From Methanobrevibacter sp. (lineage in GTDB: Archaea; Methanobacteriota; Methanobacteria; Methanobacteriales; Methanobacteriaceae): DNA of 6,987 bases. This document shows, in pieces, positions 1 to 6,562 of this stretch. A model generated the notes under the pieces. It was not told where the DNA came from. It saw nothing but the letters and a program-made list of their open reading frames with translations, and did no database searches. Where the stretch lies: positions 1 through 6,987 of the forward strand of contig JAISIQ010000002.1 in NCBI GenBank assembly GCA_031261945.1. Reading direction: 5' to 3'. A program made the position numbers and the translations under genes. Position 1 is the stretch's first letter. Each line of letters opens with the position of its first letter.

Positions 1-13
1 ATAATTGATAATA

Positions 14-44
14 TTTAATAATATTAGTATTTTTAATAATATTA
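14..44. repeat. 13-bp A+T direct repeat upstream of purB
   Basis: The 13-mer TTTAATAATATTA occurs at 14-26 and again at 32-44, an 18-bp period. The copies are followed by GTA and CTA respectively. They lie about 70-100 bp before the purB start and just upstream of the best TATA-like sequence, so they could be a regulator site. The DNA here is almost pure A+T, so chance or slippage is also a fair explanation. Confidence 0.4.
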
Positions 45-50
45 CTATTG

Positions 51-60
51 ATAAATTATA
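51..60 (+). promoter_or_regulatory. possible TATA box (box A) for purB
   Basis: ATAAATTATA resembles an archaeal box A. Initiation about 25 bp downstream would fall near 80-85 and leave a leader of about 30 nt containing the AGGAGA ribosome-binding site at 101-106. A second TATA-like stretch, TTTATAAG near 79-86, lies too close to that site to be a likely promoter. The assignment is weak because the whole region is A+T-rich. Confidence 0.35.
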
Positions 61-112
61 ATAATCATCTATGTTGAATTTATAAGAAATTTTAAGAATA
101 AGGAGAGTTTAA

Positions 113-1462
113 ATGGCTATTCACCCAATTGAATTTAGATATGGAACTCCAGAGATGAAAAATGTCTGGGAATCAGAAAATAAATTGCAAAAAATGCTAG
201 ATATTGAATCTGCTTTATCACAAGCAGAAGCAGCTCTTGGAATTGTTCCACAAGAAGTAGCTGATGAAATAAAGAGAAAAGCAAATACTAAATATGTAAC
301 CTTAGAAAGAGTAAATCAGATAGAAAGAGAAACTAATCATGACATAGCAGCTCTTGTTAAAGGTTTAGCTGAACAATGTGACGGAGATGCGGGAGAATAT
401 GTTCATTTTGGAGCTACATCTAATGATATTGTAGATAGTTCACAATCCCTTCTTTTTAAAGAGTCAATAGCTATTCTTAAAGAAAAAGCAGAGCGTCTTG
501 CTGAAATAATTCTTAAATTAGCTGATGAAAACAAAAATAAAGTCTGTATTGGTCGTACGCATGGCCAACATGCCCTTCCAACTACTTATGGAATGAAGTT
601 TGCATTATGGGCAGATGAACTTCACAGACAATATGAACGTCTTGAAGGATCTAAAAAAAATCTTTGTGTAGCTATGATGGATGGAGCAGTTGGAACAACA
701 GCAGCTCTTGGAGAAATTGGGTGGGATGTTCATAAAAAAGTAGCTGAAATCCTCGACCTTCCTCCAGCTAAAATCACTAACCAAGTAGTTCAAAGAGACA
801 ATCATGCTGAATTTATGATGAATATGGCAAATATAGCTACTACTCTTGATAAAATAGCTCTTGAAATAAGAAATCTTCAAAGAACAGAGATTATGGAAGT
901 TGGAGAGTATTTTGATCCTGAAAAACAAGTAGGCAGTAGTACAATGCCTCATAAAATGAACCCTATTACAGCTGAGCGTATTTGTGGAGTAGCTAGAGTA
1001 GTGCGATCATATGTAGTAGCAGCTATGGAAAACAATCCTCTTTGGCATGAGCGAGATTTAACTAATTCCTCTTGTGAGAGAATAATATTCCCAGAAGCTT
1101 GCATACTTACAGATTATATACTTAATCTTACAATAAAACTTATGAGCAATCTTGTTTTCTATGATGAAAACATTGAACGCAATCTTAATATGACTCATGG
1201 CCTCATTATGGCAGAAAGACTAATGGCTGAGCTTACAAGACGAGGCATGGGTCGTCAAACTGCTTATGGGATTGTTCGAGAGTGTGCAATCAAAGCAAAT
1301 AAAAATCAAGAGCTACTTTCTGATATAATATTAAGTAGAAAAGAAATAGAACCATATTTAACAAAAGAAGATGTTGATGAAATAATGGACCCTCATACTT
1401 ACATTGGTTCTGCAAAAAAAATAGTTAATGAAGTTTTAGAATCATCAAAGGATTGGTTTTAA
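113..1462 (+). CDS. purB: adenylosuccinate lyase
   Basis: This enzyme cleaves SAICAR to AICAR and adenylosuccinate to AMP, releasing fumarate each time. It therefore acts twice in purine synthesis, in the cytoplasm, normally as a homotetramer with shared active sites. The 449-residue product spans the full lyase fold. TNHD (74-77) and GRTHGQ (147-152, His150) match the conserved histidine regions of the family. TSND (102-105) matches a substrate-binding segment, and GSSTMPHKMN (274-283) is the fumarase/aspartase superfamily signature loop holding the catalytic serine. The C-terminal helical domain is complete. The start is supported by AGGAGA at 101-106, six bases before the ATG. The gene has its own leader and is followed by a 129-bp spacer, so it is probably transcribed alone. 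Arginine codons include several CGT/CGA/CGC among AGA. Family assignment is secure. Confidence 0.97.
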   Translation: MAIHPIEFRYGTPEMKNVWESENKLQKMLDIESALSQAEAALGIVPQEVADEIKRKANTKYVTLERVNQIERETNHDIAALVKGLAEQCDGDAGEYVHFGATSNDIVDSSQSLLFKESIAILKEKAERLAEIILKLADENKNKVCIGRTHGQHALPTTYGMKFALWADELHRQYERLEGSKKNLCVAMMDGAVGTTAALGEIGWDVHKKVAEILDLPPAKITNQVVQRDNHAEFMMNMANIATTLDKIALEIRNLQRTEIMEVGEYFDPEKQVGSSTMPHKMNPITAERICGVARVVRSYVVAAMENNPLWHERDLTNSSCERIIFPEACILTDYILNLTIKLMSNLVFYDENIERNLNMTHGLIMAERLMAELTRRGMGRQTAYGIVRECAIKANKNQELLSDIILSRKEIEPYLTKEDVDEIMDPHTYIGSAKKIVNEVLESSKDWF

Positions 1463-1481
1463 ATAATAATTCTAATGTTTG

Positions 1482-1515
1482 AATAGCTATTAATTATAAA
1501 AATAGCTATTAATTA
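1482..1515. repeat. 15-bp direct repeat that can also form a hairpin
   Basis: AATAGCTATTAATTA is present at 1482-1496 and 1501-1515, a 19-bp period. The first ten bases of each copy are a perfect palindrome, so 1482-1491 can pair with 1501-1510 as a 10-bp stem around a 9-nt loop. It lies 20 bp after the purB stop. It could stabilise or end the purB transcript, though no U-run follows the stem. It could equally be a paired binding site upstream of the next gene. Confidence 0.6.
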
Positions 1516-1541
1516 AATTAGATATTAACTAAATTAATTAA
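1509..1541. repeat. imperfect inverted repeat in the purB-membrane gene spacer
   Basis: The arms are TTAATTAAATTAG (1509-1521) and CTAAATTAATTAA (1529-1541). They pair at 12 of 13 positions around a 7-nt loop and overlap the preceding hairpin by two bases. The right arm also looks like a TATA box: initiation about 25 bp on would give a short leader ending in the AAGGTGA ribosome-binding site at 1581-1587. Operator, terminator stem or chance pairing in A+T-rich DNA are all possible. Confidence 0.4.
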
Positions 1542-1591
1542 ATCAATCCGAATCATATGAGAATTATTTAAATTATAAAGAAGGTGAAAAA

Positions 1592-2458
1592 ATGACAGAA
1601 AAAAGAGATGTAAAATCCCTTGATTTATCTTCCATTACCATAATGGGAACATCAATAAGTTTTATTTGGGCAATTATTTTGTCTATAATTATATTAATTG
1701 TTTTTAGTTTTATGGGAGGATTTAATATTGCTTTAGGATTAATAGCTCTTGCAATTATCTTTGGAACACTTATATTAAGTATATCTAGCTATTTTGGCAT
1801 TTCATATTTGTATAATTTCATTGTAAAAAAAATAAAAAAAGTAGTTATAGAAATAGAAGATATAGATTCAGTGAAATCTATAAAAAGCATTTCTATACTT
1901 CCATTTGCATTGATAACAGCTATTATAAGTTTGATAATAGGAATAATAATTTATCCGATTATTTTTATCGGATTGTCCTTATCAGCGATGCCGTTGATTC
2001 AGTCTTTATTAGTGAATACTGCAACCCAAAGCTTTGGACTGTTATTATATCAAATAGTTATGTTAGCAATTAGTCCAATGACTATTGTTTATGCATTTGT
2101 TGTACCACTTTTATTTACAATCATAGGGTCATTTGTGTTTAACCTCATTGCTCCAAAAGTTGGTGGTTTAAAAGTTGAATTAGAATCTTGCGGACATATG
2201 ACAAAATTAAATTCAGTAAATCCCATAAATGCAGGAATTATAACTGGAGTAATCTTATTAGTATTTGGTTTAGTTATTGGTTTAATATTAGCTATTATTG
2301 GAGGAAATATACTAGCAAATCTAAGCTTAATTTTAATATTAGTTTTAGGAGGCTTTGCTGGAGGATTCATATATGGAGTCTTAAGTTCTGTATTTTACAA
2401 TTTCATTGCTAATAAATCTGAAGAAGTTAAATTAGAACTTCCTCTAAGTCAAAAATAG
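1592..2458 (+). CDS. multi-pass membrane protein with three repeated modules (DUF3566-like)
   Basis: Function not recognised. The 288-residue product is very hydrophobic, with about six membrane segments near residues 20-40, 46-68, 102-128, 150-182, 213-238 and 242-265, and no cleavable signal peptide. It reads as three copies of one unit: a hydrophobic hairpin, then a motif with a YNFI or FNLI core, a short basic stretch and an acidic end. The motifs are at 72-90 (YLYNFIVKK...VVIEIED), 181-199 (FVFNLIAPKVGGLKVELES) and 267-283 (VFYNFIANK...VKLEL). The second resembles the end of DUF3566-type membrane domains, a family of unknown function; that link is from memory. The start is supported by AAGGTGA at 1581-1587, four bases before the ATG. 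The gene stands alone, converging on copA, and nothing in it suggests a metal site. The coding call is firm; the role is unknown. Confidence 0.85.
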   Translation: MTEKRDVKSLDLSSITIMGTSISFIWAIILSIIILIVFSFMGGFNIALGLIALAIIFGTLILSISSYFGISYLYNFIVKKIKKVVIEIEDIDSVKSIKSISILPFALITAIISLIIGIIIYPIIFIGLSLSAMPLIQSLLVNTATQSFGLLLYQIVMLAISPMTIVYAFVVPLLFTIIGSFVFNLIAPKVGGLKVELESCGHMTKLNSVNPINAGIITGVILLVFGLVIGLILAIIGGNILANLSLILILVLGGFAGGFIYGVLSSVFYNFIANKSEEVKLELPLSQK

Positions 2459-2462
2459 ATTA

Positions 2463-2498
2463 AGATGTAATATTATCCTATTTTACATCTATATTTTT
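2463..2498 (+). terminator. hairpin plus U-rich tail after the membrane-protein gene
   Basis: AGATGTAA (2463-2470) and TTACATCT (2483-2490) form a perfect 8-bp stem around a 12-nt loop, five bases after the stop codon. The T-rich TATATTTTTAT follows, then the T-rich microsatellite. Read from the other strand, the stem is followed by TAATCTATTTTTG, so it could also stop copA transcription. Archaeal termination depends mostly on the U-tract, and that is strong here. Confidence 0.6.
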
Positions 2499-2597
2499 AT
2501 TATTTTATTATTTTATTATTTTATTATTTTATTATTTTATTATTTTATTATTTTATTATTTTATTATTTTATTATTTTATTATTTTATTATTTTATT
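2495..2597. repeat. pure 8-bp microsatellite (TATTTTAT)n between convergent genes
   Basis: This is an uninterrupted period-8 tract of 103 bp: twelve full TATTTTAT units at 2501-2596 plus partial units at both ends, about 12.9 copies with no mismatch. Outside 2495 and 2597 the period breaks at once. On the + strand it presents a TTTT run every 8 bp, thirteen in all; on the - strand it is an A-rich stretch after the copA stop. Such purity suggests recent slippage, so copy number probably varies between strains. Confidence 0.92.
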
Positions 2598-2617
2598 TAA
2601 ATCAGTGAAAATAGTAT

Positions 2618-5209
2618 TTAAATATTATCTTTTTTAATCTGAGGAATATAAGCTTTCAAAGTTAAAGATAAAGTAATTACAGTAACAGAACTTAATGCCA
2701 TGGCCAAGCCAGCTAATTCTGGTCTAAAAACTATTCCAAAGAAAGGATAGAGAAGTCCTGCAGCTATTGGAATCAAAATTATATTATATGCAAATGCCCA
2801 AAAGATATTTTGCTTAATACGGCTCATTACTTTACTAGAAAACTGAATAGCTGCAACTACATTTTCAAGGTTTCCTTCCATAATAACAATATCTCCACTT
2901 TCCATAGCTACATCAGTTCCTGTTCCTAAAGCTATTCCAATATCTGCTTGAGAAATAGCTGGAGCATCATTAATACCATCACCAACAAAAAGAACTTTAT
3001 TTTTAGTATTTCTAGTATTTTTAGAAGAGATATTTTCACTTTCAGTATTTTGAATTTCTACAACTTTTTCGAGCTTTTCATTTGGTAAAACTCCAGCTAT
3101 TGCTTCATCAATACCAACAGAGTTAGCTACATTAATAGCTGTTTTTTCATTATCCCCAGTTAACATTAATGTTTTTATTCCCATAGATTTTAGTTCTTCA
3201 ACAGTTTTTTTGGAGTTATCCCTTATTTTATCCATTAAAGTTATAATTCCCTTAATAGAACCATTATAAACTAAAAAAATAGCTGTTTTGCTTTCATTGA
3301 TAAAATTATTGTATGTTTCTAAAGCATTGGACGAAACAATGATATTTTCACTATCTAAAATACCTTCATCATGTAAAAGAGATTTATTTCCAGCTAAAAT
3401 AGCTATTTCATTAATAGTTCCTTTTAAACCTTTTCCAGTAATATTTTCAAAGTCAGTGACATCTTTTAAATCAATATTCATTTCATCAGCTTTTCGAACT
3501 ATGGCTTTAGCTATTGGATGAGTTGAATTATTTTCTAAACTAGCTATTAATTGAATAAATTCATTTTCTGTTAATTGAGATTGTTTATTTTTAGTTTGAA
3601 AATTATCAAAAATAAGAATATCACTTACTTCAGGATTACCTTCAGTAATAGTTCCAGTTTTATCAAAAATAGCTACATCTACATCTTCAGAACTTTCAAG
3701 AGTTTCACCATTTTTAATTAATATTCCATATTCTGCAGCTCTCCCAATTCCAACAGTTACAGCAGTAGGAGTAGCAAGACCTAAAGCACAAGGACACGCA
3801 ACAACAAGAACGGAGATTAATGTTGTAAGTGAAAATAAAAGGTTTGAACCTATTATAAAATACCATATACTAAATGAAGCAATAGATATTATTAATATAG
3901 TTGGAATGAAGTATTTTACAACTTTATCCGCTATTCTTTGAACTGGAGGTTTAGATGATTGAGCTTTATCCACAAGTTCAATTATTTGAGATAAAACTGT
4001 TTCTTTTCCTATTTTTTGGGCTTTTATTGTAAGTACTCCCTCTTGATTTATTGTACCTGCAAAAACTGTTTCTCCCTTAAATTTAAGTTCAGCTATTGGT
4101 TCACCTGTAATCATAGATTCTTCAACATAGCTATTTCCTTCAATAACAATTCCATCTACAGGAATTTTATCTCCTGGCCTTACTAACAATAGGTCATCAA
4201 TAGCTATATCTTCAATTAATACTTCTTTTTCTGAATATTTTTCTATTTCTTCTTCATCTATTCCTTTTTCCAATTTTACTTCTTTTTCTCCTTCTTTTAT
4301 TTCTTTACCTTTAATTAAAAGAGTAGCTGTTTTAGGTTGTAATCCTATTAATTGTTTTATAGATGAAGAAGTTTTTCTTTTAGCTCTAGCTTCTAAATAT
4401 CTACCTAACATTAGAAATGATGCAAGCATAATAGCTGTTTCATAAAACATAAAGCTTGAATCGAGTATGATATTAAATGTTCCAAGTAAACTTGATATAA
4501 ATGCAACAAGTATTCCCATTGTATACATTACACCCATATCTAATTGTTTATGGATAATTGAATTGAAACCTGCATGTATTATCTGGAAAGAAACATAAAT
4601 AAAAGGGAGAATAGCTATTATAAGTGAAAGTTCAGACATAGTAAGTCCAAAAATATGGATATGAGTAAACATTAACCCCATTAAAATTCCAGAAAATAAG
4701 AATCCGACGATTATCCTGTTTCTTTTATCTTTTAAATCCTTTTCATATCTTTCATCATCAAGATTTGACTCTATTTGTGAATCTATTCCTAAATATTCAA
4801 AACCAAGATCTTCAATAGCTTTCCCCATATTTTCAGGACTAATAATATTTTTATCATAGATTACTAATGCTTTTTGTGAGTTCAAGTTGACAGTAGCCTT
4901 TTGAATGCCATTAAGTTTATTTAATTTGTTTTCTATGTTTAAAACACAATTAGCACAATGGATTCCATCTATTTTAAGAATGACTTCATCTTTTGGAACT
5001 TGAAAACCTAAATCTTCAATAGCTTCCTCAATTTCAAAAATAGCTATTTGTGAAGGATCATATTCAACAATAGCTTTATTAGAATTTAAATTAACAGATG
5101 TATTTTTTACTCCTTCTAAGCTATTTAATGAATTTTCTATATTCATTGCACATGATGCACAGTGCATTCCACTAATTGGAACTTCTATTTCCTTTTTCAT
5201 TTCAGCCAT
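2618..5209 (-). CDS. copA: copper-exporting P1B-type ATPase
   Basis: This cytoplasmic-membrane pump uses ATP to expel Cu(I) and protects the cell from copper. The 863 residues contain, in order: two heavy-metal-binding domains (GMHCASC 14-20, GIHCANC 82-88); four membrane helices (about 165-181, 194-215, 225-245, 253-273); the actuator domain with TGE (368-370); two helices carrying the CPC ion site (472-474); the phosphorylation motif DKTGT (516-520, Asp516); the nucleotide domain with His564-Pro565, TGDN (684-687) and GDGINDAP (743-750); and two final helices with Tyr808-Asn809 and MALSS (837-841). CPC, YN and MxxSS together mark the Cu(I) subgroup. The protein is longer than a typical CopA partly because of polar insertions near 303-328 and 719-737. 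AGGTGG at 5214-5219 supports the first ATG; Met4 is an alternative. No copper-responsive regulator or chaperone gene is in view. It follows the amidohydrolase by 48 bp. Confidence 0.96.
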   Translation of the reverse strand: MAEMKKEIEVPISGMHCASCAMNIENSLNSLEGVKNTSVNLNSNKAIVEYDPSQIAIFEIEEAIEDLGFQVPKDEVILKIDGIHCANCVLNIENKLNKLNGIQKATVNLNSQKALVIYDKNIISPENMGKAIEDLGFEYLGIDSQIESNLDDERYEKDLKDKRNRIIVGFLFSGILMGLMFTHIHIFGLTMSELSLIIAILPFIYVSFQIIHAGFNSIIHKQLDMGVMYTMGILVAFISSLLGTFNIILDSSFMFYETAIMLASFLMLGRYLEARAKRKTSSSIKQLIGLQPKTATLLIKGKEIKEGEKEVKLEKGIDEEEIEKYSEKEVLIEDIAIDDLLLVRPGDKIPVDGIVIEGNSYVEESMITGEPIAELKFKGETVFAGTINQEGVLTIKAQKIGKETVLSQIIELVDKAQSSKPPVQRIADKVVKYFIPTILIISIASFSIWYFIIGSNLLFSLTTLISVLVVACPCALGLATPTAVTVGIGRAAEYGILIKNGETLESSEDVDVAIFDKTGTITEGNPEVSDILIFDNFQTKNKQSQLTENEFIQLIASLENNSTHPIAKAIVRKADEMNIDLKDVTDFENITGKGLKGTINEIAILAGNKSLLHDEGILDSENIIVSSNALETYNNFINESKTAIFLVYNGSIKGIITLMDKIRDNSKKTVEELKSMGIKTLMLTGDNEKTAINVANSVGIDEAIAGVLPNEKLEKVVEIQNTESENISSKNTRNTKNKVLFVGDGINDAPAISQADIGIALGTGTDVAMESGDIVIMEGNLENVVAAIQFSSKVMSRIKQNIFWAFAYNIILIPIAAGLLYPFFGIVFRPELAGLAMALSSVTVITLSLTLKAYIPQIKKDNI

Positions 5210-5213
5210 AGGC

Positions 5214-5219
5214 CCACCT
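5214..5219 (-). promoter_or_regulatory. ribosome-binding site of copA
   Basis: On the - strand AGGTGG ends four bases before the ATG at 5209-5207. The spacing is short. The next in-frame ATG (Met4, 5200-5198) would be 13 bases away, which is long. Met1 is therefore preferred, with moderate certainty. Confidence 0.55.
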
Positions 5220-5226
5220 AAATTTT

Positions 5227-5248
5227 AATCTAAGTTTTATATTAGATT
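5227..5248 (-). promoter_or_regulatory. perfect inverted repeat bracketing a TATA-like box upstream of copA
   Basis: The arms AATCTAA (5227-5233) and TTAGATT (5242-5248) are exact inverted copies separated by 8 bp. Read on the - strand the spacer is TATAAAAC, a good box A match. A dimeric regulator bound here would block TBP, which would suit copper control of copA. The box centre is about 29 bp from the ATG, so a transcript would be nearly leaderless and would lose the ribosome-binding site at 5219-5214; this weakens the promoter reading. A transcript-end stem for the upstream amidohydrolase is the alternative. Confidence 0.45.
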
Positions 5249-5257
5249 TGATGTGAA

Positions 5258-6553
5258 TTAGCTATTTAAATTATTTTTAACAACTTTCCCATTTTGCATT
5301 ATAAATAAAATGTTATTTGGAGAAGATAATATAGAAATATTCTCAAGAGGATCTTTTTCAGTGATGATTAAATCAGCTATTTTTCCAACTTCGATAGATC
5401 CGGTTTTATTTTCGATTCCAAGACATTTAGCAGAATTAAAAGTTCCAGCTATTATGGCTTCCATTGGAGTCATTCCTAAATTTGTTAAGTATTGTAATTC
5501 TCCTAAATTTTTACCATGTTCAACAATACCTGCATCAGTTCCCATAACCATAGTAACTCCTTCTTCATAAGCCATTTCCATGTTTTCTTGATGGACTTTA
5601 GCTACTTCCAAAGCTTTTGGAATTTTATCAGCTGCTAATTCATTTTTTGAAGCTTGATCCTTTTGTAACTTTATTACAGAAAATGTTGGAACTAAAAATA
5701 TTCCTTTTTCTGCCATTTCTTTAGCTTGTGGCTTTTCAATAAATGATCCATGTTCAATAGAATGAACTCCTGCTTTTAATGAAGTTTTTATTCCTCCTAA
5801 GCCATGGCAATGAGTAGCTACTTTTTTTCCACCAATTCTGTCTGCTTCATCAACAGCTATTTTTATCTCTTCTGCACTAAATTGAATATCGTTTGGAGCA
5901 TCATTTGCACTAATTACTCCTCCAGTTGCCATTATTTTTATAAAATCTGCTTTAGCTCTTAGGACTTCTCTTGTTTTTTGAAGAACACCCTCTTTTCCAT
6001 TACAAACTGGATGTGGAAATCCTTTATATTGTTGAATCATATCATAACCAGAATTAAGGTAAAAATCAAAATGTCCGCCAGTTATTGAAAGAGGAACTAC
6101 GGAAATGTGTAATTTTGGTGATGGAAAGAGTCTTCTTTCGGCAGCTAACTTTGTTCCGATATCTGCTAATCCACAGTCCCTTACAGTTGTTATTCCTGCA
6201 TCAAGAGTATCTTTCATGTTTTTTAAAGCATTGTAAAAGTAATATGAAAACGGATTGTTCATTGTATCTTCATTTAAAAATCCATTAGCCATAATATGAA
6301 CATGAGCATCGATAAATCCCGGCATTAAAAATTTTCCCTCTCCATCGATGATATTTTTATAATTAGATTGGTTTTTAGAAATATTAGAGGCATTAAGGCT
6401 ATTAGATCCATTAAAGTTATTATTATTAGAAGTATTAGTGCCAATAGCTATTATTTTTCCACTATTGTTATCAATAGCTATTGATGCATTTTCAATTGGC
6501 TCTTTTTCTTTACCAGTTATTAATGTTATGTTTTTAATTAGTGTTTGATTCAT
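5258..6553 (-). CDS. metal-dependent amidohydrolase (imidazolonepropionase/prolidase-like)
   Basis: This is a cytoplasmic hydrolase of the amidohydrolase superfamily, TIM-barrel type, 431 residues. Visible metal-site elements are HVH after strand 1 (His84, His86 in PGFIDAHVH), a candidate carboxylated lysine Lys206 (FIKIMATGG), His248 (ATHCHG), His268 (SIEHGS) and Asp340 (GTDAG). This order fits the binuclear Zn group that includes Xaa-Pro dipeptidases and related cyclic-amide hydrolases. The C-terminal strand domain (GSIEVGKIADLIITEKDPL, then QNGKVVKN) is typical and complete. The substrate cannot be read from sequence. An Asn/Ser-rich insertion (residues 40-67) precedes the HxH strand. The start has AAAGGA at 6559-6564, overlapping the stop codon of the DUF126 gene 9 bp upstream, so the two are probably cotranscribed and perhaps translationally coupled. 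The stop TAA sits within a TAGCTA palindrome core. Confidence 0.9.
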   Translation of the reverse strand: MNQTLIKNITLITGKEKEPIENASIAIDNNSGKIIAIGTNTSNNNNFNGSNSLNASNISKNQSNYKNIIDGEGKFLMPGFIDAHVHIMANGFLNEDTMNNPFSYYFYNALKNMKDTLDAGITTVRDCGLADIGTKLAAERRLFPSPKLHISVVPLSITGGHFDFYLNSGYDMIQQYKGFPHPVCNGKEGVLQKTREVLRAKADFIKIMATGGVISANDAPNDIQFSAEEIKIAVDEADRIGGKKVATHCHGLGGIKTSLKAGVHSIEHGSFIEKPQAKEMAEKGIFLVPTFSVIKLQKDQASKNELAADKIPKALEVAKVHQENMEMAYEEGVTMVMGTDAGIVEHGKNLGELQYLTNLGMTPMEAIIAGTFNSAKCLGIENKTGSIEVGKIADLIITEKDPLENISILSSPNNILFIMQNGKVVKNNLNS

Positions 6554-6562
6554 AATAATCCT

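Noticed and set aside
605..952. 115-codon open frame antisense to purB
   Set aside because: It lies wholly within purB on the opposite strand, its translation is Ser/Phe/Cys-rich without recognisable motifs, and no ribosome-binding site stands out.
1463..1591. Spacer considered as a riboswitch or small RNA gene
   Set aside because: The pairing is nearly all A-U, with no conserved riboswitch core and no G+C-rich structured segment as expected for an RNA gene in an A+T-rich genome.
2089..2412. Open frames on both strands inside the membrane-protein gene
   Set aside because: The hydrophobic, A+T-rich gene leaves open shadow frames. Neither translation looks like a protein and the main frame explains the region.
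2495..2597. Tandem repeat considered as a CRISPR array
   Set aside because: The unit is 8 bp with no unique spacers, and no cas gene is present; it is a microsatellite.
3288..3521. 77-codon open frame antisense to copA
   Set aside because: It overlaps the conserved nucleotide-binding domain of copA and has no independent support.
5310..6288. Two short open frames antisense to the amidohydrolase (5310-5570 and 6085-6288)
   Set aside because: Both sit under conserved catalytic parts of the real gene and lack start signals or protein-like composition.
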